A program made the translations under genes and the position numbers. A DNA stretch of 64,000 nucleotides, taken from NCBI RefSeq assembly GCF_038069945.1, contig NZ_JBBPEV010000003.1:124001-188000 (forward strand), read 5' to 3'. The notes beneath the pieces are model-generated. The model was not told where the DNA came from and ran no database searches. It saw nothing but the letters and a program-made list of their open reading frames with translations. Shown in pieces: positions 11,332-21,674 of the stretch. Source of the DNA: Aquabacterium sp. A3 (GTDB taxonomy: Bacteria; Pseudomonadota; Gammaproteobacteria; Burkholderiales; Burkholderiaceae_C). Position 1 is the first letter of the stretch; every line of letters begins with the position of its first letter.

Positions 11332-11458
11332 GCAAGCAGTCTCCGGACGGTTGGAGTGGGTTGGGATAAGCTGGAAAGCTTGAAAATCTTGTTCAGCGCG
11401 CTTCTGGCGCGTCGCCCTGCATCGGGCAAACCCTTTATTCTATCCAAGCGCCGTCCGG

Positions 11459-13612
<2,154 letters not shown>

Positions 13613-13722
13613 CCGGGCCCCCCGCGTGGGCCTTGTTGCGCTGCGGCTTGCGTCTGTGGTGTGGTCGGGCGCAGAATCGGTCGCAAGGGCCGGGGTGTCC
13701 GGCCTGATCTCAAGGAGCCGTC

Positions 13723-13962
13723 ATGGACAAGCAACTTCACCTCCTGGAGACCTTTCGTGCGCGTGACGCCGCAGGTGCTGAACACACGGTGCGCGCCTAC
13801 GAGCACCTGGTGCGGCCGGGGCCAACGCCAGACCTGCTGCAGCCCTGGGAGCCCACCGGGCTCATCGAGTTTCGGCTGGACGATGGGCGCGCCCTGGTGA
13901 TGGAGCCCGATGGGGCGCTTCATTTGCCGGGCAGCGGCGATCGCATGGAGCGTTTGCACTGA
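13723..13962 (+). CDS. Small uncharacterised protein
   Basis: 79 residues, acidic-neutral, without signal peptide, membrane helix or cysteine. The sequence (LLETFRARDAAGAEHTVRAY... EFRLDDGRALVMEPDG) suggests a small beta-rich fold, but I do not recognise the family. Support for a real gene is an excellent ribosome binding site (AAGGAG, 7 bases before ATG), good codon structure, and a snug position between uvrB and the phosphatase gene (19-base gap). A plausible promoter is TTGCGT (13648) and CAGAAT (13672) with an 18-base spacer, weakly supported. Confidence 0.65.
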   Translation: MDKQLHLLETFRARDAAGAEHTVRAYEHLVRPGPTPDLLQPWEPTGLIEFRLDDGRALVMEPDGALHLPGSGDRMERLH

Positions 13963-13981
13963 GATGGCCTAGCATGAGGCC

Positions 13982-14506
13982 ATGAACACCACATTGGCCT
14001 CACCGTCAGGCAGCCTGAGCGTGCTCATGGTCTGCATGGGCAACATCTGTCGCAGCCCCACCGCCGAGGCGGTGCTGGCGCACAAGCTGCGCGAGGCGGG
14101 CTTGCATGCCTGGGTGCGGGTGGACTCGGCGGGCACGCACGCCTACCATGTGGGCAGCCCGCCCGACGAGCGCTCCCAGGCCCATGCGGCCCGCCGGGGG
14201 TATGAGCTCTCGGCCTTGCGGGCTCGTCAGGTTTCCGACGTCGATTTTGTGGGTTTTGACCTGATCCTGGCCATGGATTGGGACAACCTGGCCTTGCTGG
14301 AAGACGCCTGCCCGGACGACCCGGCCTTGCGCCGCAAGCTCAAACGGTTGACCGAATTTGTACCCGCCGACTCGCCGCACGCTGGCGCACAGGTGGTGCC
14401 AGACCCTTACTACGGTGGCCCCGGTGGCTTTGACCACGTGCTGGACCTGGTCGAAGCTGCGGCCGATGGCCTGGTGCGCCATTTGCGTGAGCGGGTGCAG
14501 CGCTGA
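13982..14506 (+). CDS. Low-molecular-weight protein tyrosine phosphatase
   Basis: 174 residues. The P-loop VCMGNICRS (nucleophile C18, R24) sits at the N-terminus and the general-acid loop is PDPYYGG (D141), the complete LMW-PTP signature. It dephosphorylates tyrosine residues in the cytoplasm. In bacteria such enzymes often act on polysaccharide-regulating tyrosine kinases, but no kinase or polysaccharide operon is adjacent. A shorter start closer to the P-loop is possible, though the annotated ATG follows a short gap after the small upstream gene. Confidence 0.92.
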   Translation: MNTTLASPSGSLSVLMVCMGNICRSPTAEAVLAHKLREAGLHAWVRVDSAGTHAYHVGSPPDERSQAHAARRGYELSALRARQVSDVDFVGFDLILAMDWDNLALLEDACPDDPALRRKLKRLTEFVPADSPHAGAQVVPDPYYGGPGGFDHVLDLVEAAADGLVRHLRERVQR

Positions 14507-14549
14507 AGGCCCTTGACCTGAGAATGTAAGGGAACTCCCGGAGGCGAAG

Positions 14550-14579
14550 TTGACCAAAACAGTGGGTTTCCCCTATAAT
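14550..14579 (+). promoter_or_regulatory. Sigma70 promoter of the isc operon
   Basis: -35 TTGACC (14550-14555), 18-base spacer, and a consensus -10 TATAAT (14574-14579). It is the best promoter match in the window and lies 97 bases before iscR. The -10 is overlapped by the IscR-type site. Confidence 0.85.
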
Positions 14580-14599
14580 CGACTTAATCACTCGGGAAT
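14575..14599 (+). promoter_or_regulatory. IscR type 1 binding site (autoregulation)
   Basis: A 25-base element, ATAATCGACT-TAATC-ACTCGGGAAT, matches the E. coli type 1 consensus (ATASYYGACT...AGTCRRSTAT) at most positions. It starts inside the -10 hexamer and covers the start point, so [2Fe-2S]-IscR would block transcription, the standard feedback on Fe-S assembly. Confidence 0.75.
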
Positions 14600-14675
14600 G
14601 TCGCCACCCTGAAACACAGGCCACTTTGAGTCTGTGGTCGCGGTGACGGCACCGGGTCCAGCAAAGGAGTGAGCC

Positions 14676-15209
14676 ATGCGTCTGACCACCAAGGGACGGT
14701 TCGCCGTCACCGCCATGATCGATCTGGCCCTGCGTGAACACACCGGGCCGGTGGCTTTGGCTGCCATCAGCCAGCGTCAGCAGATTTCGTTGTCTTACCT
14801 GGAGCAGCTGTTCGGCAAGCTGCGCCGCCATGAACTGGTGGAAAGCACCCGTGGCCCGGGCGGCGGGTATTCGCTGGGCCGCAAGGCCGAAGACATCACC
14901 GTGGCCGACATCATCGTGGCGGTCGATGAGCCCATCGACGCCACCGGCTGTGGCGGCAAGGAAAACTGCATGGGTGATGACGGCGGCCGCTGCATGACCC
15001 ACGACCTCTGGACCAGCCTGAACAACAAGATGATCGAGTACCTGGATTCGATCAGCCTGCGCAAGCTGGTGGACGACCAACTGGCCAAAGGCGTCTCGAT
15101 CGAAGCCCAGCCGATCAAGCGGGCCATCTCCAGCCAGCCGGTGGTCAAGCCCATCAAAGTGACGGCGCCCAACTCGGTTTTTGCCCTGGGCACGGCGCTG
15201 AGCAAATGA
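14676..15209 (+). CDS. iscR: Fe-S cluster assembly transcriptional regulator IscR
   Basis: 177 residues, an Rrf2-family winged-helix repressor. The DNA-reading region (LTTKGRFAVTAMIDLA, ISLSYLEQLFGKLRR, RGPGGGYSLGR) is typical. Cluster ligands C92, C98 and C106 plus H109 occur in ATGCGGKENCMG...GRCMTHDLW, as needed for an IscR that senses cluster supply. First gene of the isc operon; its own promoter carries an IscR-like site. A ribosome binding site AAGGAGTGAGCC precedes the ATG. The 177-residue length includes a C-terminal tail longer than in E. coli. Confidence 0.95.
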   Translation: MRLTTKGRFAVTAMIDLALREHTGPVALAAISQRQQISLSYLEQLFGKLRRHELVESTRGPGGGYSLGRKAEDITVADIIVAVDEPIDATGCGGKENCMGDDGGRCMTHDLWTSLNNKMIEYLDSISLRKLVDDQLAKGVSIEAQPIKRAISSQPVVKPIKVTAPNSVFALGTALSK

Positions 15210-15214
15210 GCTTG

Positions 15215-15232
15215 GGTGCCCCTGTTGGCACC
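15215..15232 (+). other. Hairpin between iscR and iscS
   Basis: GGTGCC-CCTGTT-GGCACC immediately follows the iscR stop and is not followed by a U-run. In E. coli the iscR/iscSUA junction is a site of differential mRNA stability, so a processing or stabilising role is possible; that is inference. Confidence 0.35.
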
Positions 15233-15309
15233 GTGGATGACATAAGTGGCTGCAGCGCATCCGGTGTGCGCTCGGCCGATAATCGAGAGTTGGCCTCACA
15301 GGCATTGTT

Positions 15310-16530
15310 ATGGACATGACCCCGCACTTCCCCATCTACATGGATTACGGCGCCACCACGCCGTGTGATCCGCGTGTCGTTGACGCCATGATCCCCTGGC
15401 TGCGCGAGCACTTCGGCAACCCTGCCAGCCGCACCCACGCCTATGGCTGGGAGGCTGAAGAGGCCGTCGAGAAGGCGCGCCAGCAGGTGGCCGATCTGAT
15501 CGGTGCCGACCCGCGGGAGATCGTCTGGACGTCTGGCGCCACCGAATCCAACAACCTGGCCTTGAAGGGTGCAGCGCACTTCTACAAGAGCCGTGGCAAG
15601 CACATCATCACGGTCAAGACCGAGCACAAGGCCGTGCTGGACACGGTGCGTGAGCTCGAGCGCCAGGGCTTTGATGCCACCTACCTCGACGTCAAGGAAG
15701 ACGGCCTGCTGGACATGGACGCGCTCAAGGCGGCCATCCGCCCCGACACCATCCTGATCTCGGTCATGTACGTGAACAACGAGATCGGTGTCATCCAGGA
15801 CATCCCCGCCATCGGCGCCCTGTGCCGCGAAAGGGGCATCGTGTTCCATGTGGATGCCGCCCAGGCCACCGGCAAGATCGACATCAACCTGGCCGAGCTG
15901 CCGGTGGACCTGATGAGCCTGGCCTCGCACAAAACGTACGGCCCCAAGGGCATTGGCGCCCTGTACGTTCGCCGCAAGCCCCGCGTGCGCATCGAGGCCC
16001 AGATGCACGGCGGCGGTCACGAGCGTGGCATGCGCTCGGGCACCTTGCCCACCCACCAGATCGTCGGCATGGGCGAGGCCTTCCGCATCGCCAAGGAAGA
16101 AATGCACGCCGAGAACGAGCGCGTGCGTGCCCTGCAGCAGCGCCTGCTGGCGGGCCTGCAAGGCATCGAACAGATCTTCGTCAATGGCGACCTGGAGCGC
16201 CGCATCCCGCACAACCTGAACGTGTCGTTCAACTACGTGGAAGGCGAATCGCTGATCATGGGCATCAAGGGCATCGCGGTGTCCTCGGGCTCGGCCTGCA
16301 CCTCGGCCAGCCTGGAGCCCAGCTACGTGCTGCGCGCCCTGGGGCGCTCGGACGAGCTGGCGCACAGCTCGCTGCGCATGACGATCGGCCGCTTCACCAC
16401 CGAAGAAGAAGTCGACTTCGTGGTCAACACCTTGAAAGACCGTGTGGCCAAGCTGCGCGAGTTGTCTCCCCTGTGGGACATGTACAAGGACGGCATCGAC
16501 CTGAGCACCATCCAATGGGCTGCTCATTGA
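15310..16530 (+). CDS. iscS: Cysteine desulfurase IscS
   Basis: 406 residues. It removes sulfur from cysteine using PLP and passes it to IscU and to tRNA-thiolation partners. The PLP lysine is K208 ([12 protein letters not shown]), and the persulfide-forming cysteine is C330 in the mobile loop [14 protein letters not shown], both within two residues of the E. coli positions. The C-terminus ([19 protein letters not shown]) is the IscU-docking end typical of IscS rather than SufS. ATG codons at 15310 and 15316 are both possible; the ribosome binding site is weak. iscU follows 15 bases later. Confidence 0.97.
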   Translation: MDMTPHFPIYMDYGATTPCDPRVVDAMIPWLREHFGNPASRTHAYGWEAEEAVEKARQQVADLIGADPREIVWTSGATESNNLALKGAAHFYKSRGKHIITVKTEHKAVLDTVRELERQGFDATYLDVKEDGLLDMDALKAAIRPDTILISVMYVNNEIGVIQDIPAIGALCRERGIVFHVDAAQATGKIDINLAELPVDLMSLASHKTYGPKGIGALYVRRKPRVRIEAQMHGGGHERGMRSGTLPTHQIVGMGEAFRIAKEEMHAENERVRALQQRLLAGLQGIEQIFVNGDLERRIPHNLNVSFNYVEGESLIMGIKGIAVSSGSACTSASLEPSYVLRALGRSDELAHSSLRMTIGRFTTEEEVDFVVNTLKDRVAKLRELSPLWDMYKDGIDLSTIQWAAH

Positions 16531-16545
16531 ATTTGGAGTACTGAC

Positions 16546-16932
16546 ATGGCATACAGCGACAAAGTCATCGACCACTACGAAAACCCCCGCAACGTGGGCT
16601 CGTTCGAAAAGGGCGACGAGACCGTGGGCACCGGCATGGTGGGTGCGCCCGCCTGCGGCGACGTCATGAAGCTGCAGATCAAGGTGAATCCCAGCACCGG
16701 CGTCATCGAAGACGCCCGCTTCAAGACCTATGGCTGTGGTTCGGCCATCGCGTCGAGCTCGCTGGTCACTGAATGGGTGCGTGGCAAGACCCTGGACGAG
16801 GCGCTGACCATCAAGAACACCCAGATCGCCGAAGAGCTGGCCTTGCCCCCGGTCAAGATCCACTGCTCGATCCTGGCGGAAGATGCGATCAAAGCCGCCG
16901 TCAACGATTACAAGGCCAAGCATGCAGCCTGA
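16546..16932 (+). CDS. iscU: Fe-S cluster scaffold IscU
   Basis: 128 residues, full length. IscU is the scaffold on which IscS-derived sulfur and iron are assembled before HscA/HscB-driven release. The three cluster cysteines C37, C64 and C107 and the labile-cluster aspartate D39 (PACGDVMKL) are present, as is the HscA recognition motif LPPVK (100-104). A ribosome binding site (GGAG) precedes the ATG, 15 bases after iscS. Confidence 0.97.
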   Translation: MAYSDKVIDHYENPRNVGSFEKGDETVGTGMVGAPACGDVMKLQIKVNPSTGVIEDARFKTYGCGSAIASSSLVTEWVRGKTLDEALTIKNTQIAEELALPPVKIHCSILAEDAIKAAVNDYKAKHAA

Positions 16933-16999
16933 GCTCAATTCCTGCACCAGCGGGCCTGGCAACGGGCCGCTGCCCGACCTGGGTGTCGCCGCCGGTGGC

Positions 17000-17323
17000 A
17001 TGAAGGTCGAGCTGTCCGAGGCCGCCGCCCGCCACATCACCCGCTACCTGGCCCGCCGCGGCAAGGGGGTGGGTGTGCGCCTGGGCGTGAAGACCACGGG
17101 TTGCTCCGGCTTGGCCTACAAGATCGAGTACGCCGACGACGTGGCCCCTGAAGACGTGATCTTCGAGCAGCACGGCGTGAAGATCCTGGTCGACCCCAAG
17201 AGCCTGCCCTACATCGACGGCACCGAACTCGACTTTGTGCGAGAAGGGCTGAACGAAGGCTTCAAATTCAACAACCCCAACGAACGAGACCGTTGTGGTT
17301 GTGGTGAATCCTTCCGCGTCTGA
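17000..17323 (+). CDS. iscA: A-type Fe-S carrier IscA
   Basis: 107 residues from [13 protein letters not shown], the E. coli IscA length. Cluster cysteines lie in TTGCSGLAY and the C-terminal CGCGESF. IscA delivers or repairs [4Fe-4S] clusters downstream of IscU. The start is ambiguous: an in-frame ATG at 16922, inside the end of iscU and preceded by AAGG, would add 26 residues ([15 protein letters not shown]...) and give translational coupling. I chose 17000 because the family begins there and the extension is unlike other IscA proteins. Confidence 0.92.
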   Translation: MKVELSEAAARHITRYLARRGKGVGVRLGVKTTGCSGLAYKIEYADDVAPEDVIFEQHGVKILVDPKSLPYIDGTELDFVREGLNEGFKFNNPNERDRCGCGESFRV

Positions 17324-17358
17324 GCCGCACCGACGCGGCACGCCGATTGCGTAGACCG

Positions 17359-17381
17359 AAGCCCCGCCCCTGGTGGGGTTT
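17359..17381 (+). other. Hairpin between iscA and hscB
   Basis: AAGCCCC and GGGGTTT flank a nine-base loop, with one G-U pair, 36 bases after iscA and 17 bases before hscB. It is followed by mixed sequence rather than a U-run. It may lower expression of hscBA-fdx relative to iscSUA; function is inferred from position only. Confidence 0.3.
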
Positions 17382-17397
17382 CGCACTTTGACCGACC

Positions 17398-17922
17398 ATG
17401 AACATCGACGCCGACGACTTCACGCTGCTGGGCCTGCCCAGGCAGTTTGCGCAAGAGCGCGCTCAACTGGACAGCGCCTGGAAGGCTTTGCAAGGCCAGG
17501 TGCATCCAGACCGGTTTGCGGCGGAAGGTGCGGCGGCCCAGCGGGTGGCCATGCAGTGGGCGGTGCGTGTGAATGAGGCTTATCAGCGCCTGAAAGATCC
17601 GCTCAAGCGCGCAGCCTACCTGTGCGAACTGGCGGGTGCCCCTGTGCAATCCGAAAGCAACACGGCCATGCCGGGCAACTTTCTGATGCAGCAGATGATG
17701 TGGCGTGAGGCGCTGGAAGACGCGGCGGGGCAGACCGATGTCGAGGCCCTGTCGGACGAGGTGCAAACCGCCCGCCGCGAGCGGCTGGCCCGCCTGGCGC
17801 AGTTGCTGGACGAGGCCGGCGATGCGGCCGCCGCCGCGCAAGAAGTGCGCGCCCTGATGTTCATCGACCGCCTGCTGGAAGAAGTGGATGCGCGGCTCGA
17901 ACAATACGAAGATGGTGTCTGA
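17398..17922 (+). CDS. hscB: Co-chaperone HscB (J-type)
   Basis: 174 residues. The J domain (about 5-75) contains the HPD motif at residues 36-38 that stimulates the HscA ATPase, and the C-terminal three-helix part (MPGNFLMQQMMWREALED...) binds IscU. It escorts IscU-cluster to HscA. The stop codon abuts the hscA start (adjacent codons), consistent with coupled translation. Confidence 0.95.
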   Translation: MNIDADDFTLLGLPRQFAQERAQLDSAWKALQGQVHPDRFAAEGAAAQRVAMQWAVRVNEAYQRLKDPLKRAAYLCELAGAPVQSESNTAMPGNFLMQQMMWREALEDAAGQTDVEALSDEVQTARRERLARLAQLLDEAGDAAAAAQEVRALMFIDRLLEEVDARLEQYEDGV

Positions 17923-19791
17923 ATGGCCCTGCTGCAAATTTCCGAACCTGGGCAGACGCCCGACCCGCACCACCGCCGCGTGGCCGTGGGTATCGACCTG
18001 GGCACCACCCACTCGCTCGTGGCCGCCGTGCGCCATGGCGTGGCCGAATGCCTGCCCGACGACGATGGCCGCGTGATCCTGCCCTCCGCCGTGCGTTACC
18101 TGCTGGATGCGCAAGGCCAGACCCGGCGTCAGATCGGCCACGAGGCCCTGGCCCTGCAGGCCGAAGACCCGCTCAACACCATCGTGTCGGTCAAGCGCTT
18201 CATGGGGCGCGGCCTGGCCGACCTGCCCGATGCGGGCAAGCTGCCGTATCAGTTTGTCGATCAGCCCGGCATGGTGGGCGTGCAGACCGTGGCCGGCGTG
18301 AAGTCGCCGGTCGAGGTCTCGGCCGAGATCCTGGCCAAGCTGCGCCAGCGCGCCGAAGACACCTTCAACGACGACCTGTTTGGCGCGGTCATCACCGTGC
18401 CGGCCTACTTTGACGACGCCCAGCGCCAGGCCACCAAAGATGCCGCGCAGATGGCCGGCTTGAACGTGCTGCGCCTGCTCAACGAGCCCACGGCCGCCGC
18501 CATCGCCTACGGCCTGGACAACAGCGCCGAAGGCCTGTACGCCGTGTACGACCTGGGTGGTGGCACCTTCGACATCTCGCTGCTGCAACTCAGCCAGGGG
18601 GTGTTCGAGGTGGTGGCCACGGGCGGTGATTCGGCCCTGGGTGGTGACGACGTCGACCATGTGCTCGCCGAGGCTGCGCTGGCCGAGGGGGGCATGCAGA
18701 CCAGCACGCCGCAAGACAAGCGTGCCGTGCTGGTGGCCGCCCGCACCGTGAAAGAAAAGCTCTCGACCGATGGCAGCGCCCACCTGAGCTGCAAGCTCTC
18801 GGGCGGCATGCTGTCGGTGTTCGTCACCCGCGAGCGCCTGGCCGAGCTGGCCAAGCCCCTGATCGACAAGACGCTGAGCGCGGTCAAGCGCGTGCTGCGC
18901 GATGCCAAGATCAAGCCCGACGAGGTCAAGGGCGTGGTCATGGTGGGCGGCTCCACCCGCATGCCGGCCGTGCGCGATGCGGTGGGTGCTTTCTTTGGCC
19001 AGACCCCGTTGACCGACCTCAACCCCGATGAGGTGGTGGCGCTGGGCGCCGCCATCCAGGCCAACCAGCTCGCGGGCAACAACGCACAGGGCGACTTGCT
19101 GCTGCTGGACGTGCTGCCGCTGTCGCTGGGCCTGGAAACCATGGGCAGCCTGGTTGAGCGCATCATCCCGCGCAACACGCCCATCCCCTGTGCCCGCGCA
19201 CAAGACTTCACCACCTTCAAAGATGGCCAGACCGCGCTGGCCGTGCACGTTGTGCAAGGCGAGCGCGAGCAGGTCGAGCACTGCCGCTCACTGGCCCGCT
19301 TCGAGCTGCGGGGCATTCCGCCCATGGCCGCCGGTGTGGCCCGCATCCGCGTCACCTTCCAGGTGGACGCCGATGGCCTGCTGAGCGTCTCGGCGCAAGA
19401 GCAGATGTCGGGTGTGCAGGCCTCGGTCGTGGTCAAGCCCAGCTATGGCTTGAGCGACGACCAGGTGGCCCACATGCTGCGCGAGGGCTTTGCCACCGCT
19501 GCGGCCGACATGAAAGACCGCGCCCTGCGCGAAGCCCGCGTCGAGGCCGAGCGCCTGCTGGAAGCCACCCGCGCCGCCCTGAACGCCGATGGCGACTTGC
19601 TGAGCGCTGACGAACACCAGCGCATCGAAGCCCTGATGGCCCAGATTGGCCAGCGCTGCGACCGCGGCGACCTCGAAGCCCTGGAAGCCGCCACCAAGGC
19701 CCTCGCCGAAGGCACCGAGGCCTTTGCCGCCGAGCGCATGAACCGCAGCATCCGCGACGCCCTGGCCGGCCGTTCGGTGGACCAGGTCTGA
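17923..19791 (+). CDS. hscA: Hsp70-type chaperone HscA
   Basis: 622 residues, the expected HscA length. Nucleotide-binding domain signatures are [25 protein letters not shown] and [17 protein letters not shown]; the substrate-binding domain follows from about residue 390 and a helical lid closes the C-terminus. HscA is a specialised Hsp70 that binds the LPPVK motif of IscU and drives cluster transfer. It begins directly after hscB and is followed by fdx. Confidence 0.96.
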   Translation: MALLQISEPGQTPDPHHRRVAVGIDLGTTHSLVAAVRHGVAECLPDDDGRVILPSAVRYLLDAQGQTRRQIGHEALALQAEDPLNTIVSVKRFMGRGLADLPDAGKLPYQFVDQPGMVGVQTVAGVKSPVEVSAEILAKLRQRAEDTFNDDLFGAVITVPAYFDDAQRQATKDAAQMAGLNVLRLLNEPTAAAIAYGLDNSAEGLYAVYDLGGGTFDISLLQLSQGVFEVVATGGDSALGGDDVDHVLAEAALAEGGMQTSTPQDKRAVLVAARTVKEKLSTDGSAHLSCKLSGGMLSVFVTRERLAELAKPLIDKTLSAVKRVLRDAKIKPDEVKGVVMVGGSTRMPAVRDAVGAFFGQTPLTDLNPDEVVALGAAIQANQLAGNNAQGDLLLLDVLPLSLGLETMGSLVERIIPRNTPIPCARAQDFTTFKDGQTALAVHVVQGEREQVEHCRSLARFELRGIPPMAAGVARIRVTFQVDADGLLSVSAQEQMSGVQASVVVKPSYGLSDDQVAHMLREGFATAAADMKDRALREARVEAERLLEATRAALNADGDLLSADEHQRIEALMAQIGQRCDRGDLEALEAATKALAEGTEAFAAERMNRSIRDALAGRSVDQV

Positions 19792-19824
19792 GCGTCAGGA
19801 TTGAGCGATTAGAGTAGCCCCACC

Positions 19825-20163
19825 ATGCCCATCATCAAGATCCTGCCCCACGCCTCGCTGTGCCCTCAGGGCCAGACCATCACGGCCGCCCCAGGCACCA
19901 GCATCTGTGAAGCCCTGCTGGAAAACGGCATTGAAATCGAGCACGCCTGCGACATGAGTGCGGCCTGCACCACCTGCCACGTCATCGTGCGCGAAGGCTT
20001 CAACAGCCTCAACGAGATCGAAGACACCGAAGAAGACCTGCTGGACCGCGCCTGGGGCCTGGAGCCCAATTCGCGCCTGAGCTGCCAGGCCATCGTGGCG
20101 GGGCAAGACCTGACGGTCGAGATCCCGAAGTACACGATCAACCACGCCCGCGAGAACCATTAA
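19825..20163 (+). CDS. fdx: Isc-system [2Fe-2S] ferredoxin
   Basis: 112 residues, adrenodoxin type. Cluster ligands are C42, C48, C51 (ACDMSAACTTCHV) and C87 (RLSCQAI), the Cx5Cx2C...C pattern of Isc ferredoxins. It supplies electrons for sulfur reduction during cluster assembly. Last isc gene; no iscX follows, unlike in E. coli. dnaQ begins 9 bases later and probably shares the transcript. Confidence 0.95.
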   Translation: MPIIKILPHASLCPQGQTITAAPGTSICEALLENGIEIEHACDMSAACTTCHVIVREGFNSLNEIEDTEEDLLDRAWGLEPNSRLSCQAIVAGQDLTVEIPKYTINHARENH

Positions 20164-20172
20164 GCTGCGCGC

Positions 20173-20898
20173 ATGACCCGCCAGATCTTTCTCGACACCG
20201 AAACCACCGGCCTGAGCCCCGACTCGGGCGACCGCATCATCGAAATCGGGTGTGTGGAGATGGTCAACCGCCGCTTGACCGGCCGGCACCTGCACTACTA
20301 CATCAACCCCGAGCGGGCCAACAGCGAAGACGCGGTCAAGGTGCACGGCCTGACCGATGAGTTCCTGGCCGACAAACCCGTGTTTGCCAGCCTGGCCGAT
20401 GACATCCTGGACTACTGCCAGGGCGCCGAGATCATCATCCACAACGCCGCATTCGATTTGGGCTTTCTGGACGCTGAACTGGCCCGCCTGGGCAAGGGCA
20501 AGTTCCGTGACCACGTGGCCGGCGTGATCGACAGCCTCCTCATGGCCCGCGAGATGTTCCCGGGCAAGAGCAACTCGCTGGACGCGCTGTGTCGCCGTCT
20601 GGAGGTGGACAACACCCACCGCACCCTGCACGGCGCCTTGATGGACGCCGAGTTGCTGGCCGAGGTCTACATCAACATGACCCGGGGCCAGGATGCCCTG
20701 CTGATCGACGCCGAGGCCGACGCTGGCGGCGCAGGGCAGGGCGCGTCCGAGGTGGGCAGCATCGACCTCAGCCAGTACGCCTTGCCGGTGCTGGGCCCCA
20801 CGCCCGAAGAGGCCGAGGCCTGGGCGGTGTCGCTGAAAGACATCGACAAAGCCTCTGGCGACAACACGGTGTGGCGAAAGTTGGAAAACATGGTATAG
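20173..20898 (+). CDS. dnaQ: DNA polymerase III epsilon subunit (proofreading exonuclease)
   Basis: 241 residues. A DEDDh 3'-5' exonuclease with all five catalytic residues: D8 and E10 (FLDTETTGL), D95 (HNAAFDLGF), H153 and D158 (TLHGALMDAE). The C-terminal tail after residue 185 is Ala/Gly-rich and then binds the polymerase alpha subunit in homologues. Its position at the end of the isc operon, 9 bases after fdx, is likely simple read-through rather than functional linkage. tRNA-Val follows 73 bases downstream. Confidence 0.95.
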   Translation: MTRQIFLDTETTGLSPDSGDRIIEIGCVEMVNRRLTGRHLHYYINPERANSEDAVKVHGLTDEFLADKPVFASLADDILDYCQGAEIIIHNAAFDLGFLDAELARLGKGKFRDHVAGVIDSLLMAREMFPGKSNSLDALCRRLEVDNTHRTLHGALMDAELLAEVYINMTRGQDALLIDAEADAGGAGQGASEVGSIDLSQYALPVLGPTPEEAEAWAVSLKDIDKASGDNTVWRKLENMV

Positions 20899-20971
20899 TT
20901 GCGGTCTTCGCTGATCGATGCAGAAAAAAGCGCAACAATCAGCCGGTGGACCCAGTCCCGAGCACAGTTTC

Positions 20972-21046
20972 GGGCGGTTAGCTCAGCGGTAGAGCACTGC
21001 CTTCACACGGCAGGGGTCGCAGGTTCGAACCCTGCACCGCCCACCA
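20972..21046 (+). tRNA. tRNA-Val (anticodon CAC)
   Basis: A complete cloverleaf with encoded CCA. The acceptor stem GGGCGGT pairs with ACCGCCC, the D arm is GCTC...GAGC, and the anticodon stem CTGCC/GGCAG encloses loop TTCACAC with anticodon CAC, reading GTG. The T arm is GCAGG-TTCGAAC-CCTGC and the 3' end is A-CCA (75 bases). It may be co-transcribed with dnaQ or use a weak promoter around TATAGT (20895). Confidence 0.97.
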
Positions 21047-21050
21047 GATC

Positions 21051-21083
21051 AAACCCCTTGAGTTCGCGCTCAAGGGGTTTTTT
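21051..21083 (+). terminator. Intrinsic terminator after tRNA-Val
   Basis: A perfect 12-bp stem, AAACCCCTTGAG / CTCAAGGGGTTT, with loop TTCGCG, followed by further Ts. It begins 5 bases after the tRNA CCA end, and is one of the strongest terminators in the window. Confidence 0.95.
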
Positions 21084-21122
21084 CTTTGGCCGACTTGTGC
21101 TGGGATCGCTACCATCGGGCAC

Positions 21123-21674
21123 ATGCTGCTCCAGCGCGACCAATCCGCCCTCATCCTGGTGGATTACCAGGCCCGACTGATGCCCGCCATCCATGGGGGT
21201 GATCAGGCCGTGCAGCACGCCGTGTGGCTGGCCCGGGTGGCCCATGCCCTGGATGTGCCGGTGTGGGCCACAGAGCAAAACCCGGCGGCGCTGGGTGGCC
21301 AAGTGCCCGAGCTCTTGCCCTGGGTGGACCACACCTTCAGCAAGATGTGCTTCAGTGCGGTGGCCGATGGCCTGGTGGACGCCGTGCGCATGCGGGCGCC
21401 CCAGGCTCGGCAGTGGGTGCTGGCTGGCTGTGAAACCCACGTGTGCCTGCTGCAAACGGCCCTGGAGGCCAGCGAGGCGGGGGTGCAAGTGGCGGTGGTG
21501 CCCCAGGCCTGCGGCAGTCGCCGCCCTGAGGACAAGGCCCTGGCGCTGCAGCGCCTGACGCAGGCAGACATCACACTGGCATCACCCGAGATGGTTGCGT
21601 TTGAGTGGATGCACAACTGTCAGCATCCTGCGTTTCGCGAGGTGCTGGGGTTGATCAAGGCGGTGCCGACATGA
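21123..21674 (+). CDS. Isochorismatase-like cysteine hydrolase
   Basis: 183 residues of the isochorismatase-like fold. The triad is visible: D14 (ILVDYQ), K74 (FSKMCFS) and C108 (ETHVCLLQTALEA), with the non-proline cis-peptide region before the cysteine. Members hydrolyse amides or vinyl ethers (nicotinamidase, N-carbamoylsarcosine amidase, isochorismatase); this one resembles the YcaC-like uncharacterised group and the substrate is unknown. Its 3' end overlaps the comF 3' end by 20 bases on the opposite strand. Confidence 0.85.
   Translation: MLLQRDQSALILVDYQARLMPAIHGGDQAVQHAVWLARVAHALDVPVWATEQNPAALGGQVPELLPWVDHTFSKMCFSAVADGLVDAVRMRAPQARQWVLAGCETHVCLLQTALEASEAGVQVAVVPQACGSRRPEDKALALQRLTQADITLASPEMVAFEWMHNCQHPAFREVLGLIKAVPT

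Noticed and set aside
11332..11458. Possible LexA box in the uvrB promoter region
   Set aside because: No CTGT-N8-ACAG or close variant is present, so SOS control cannot be supported from this sequence.
17209..19281. Long minus-strand open frame opposite iscA-hscB-hscA
   Set aside because: Runs across three established genes and lacks any recognisable motif.
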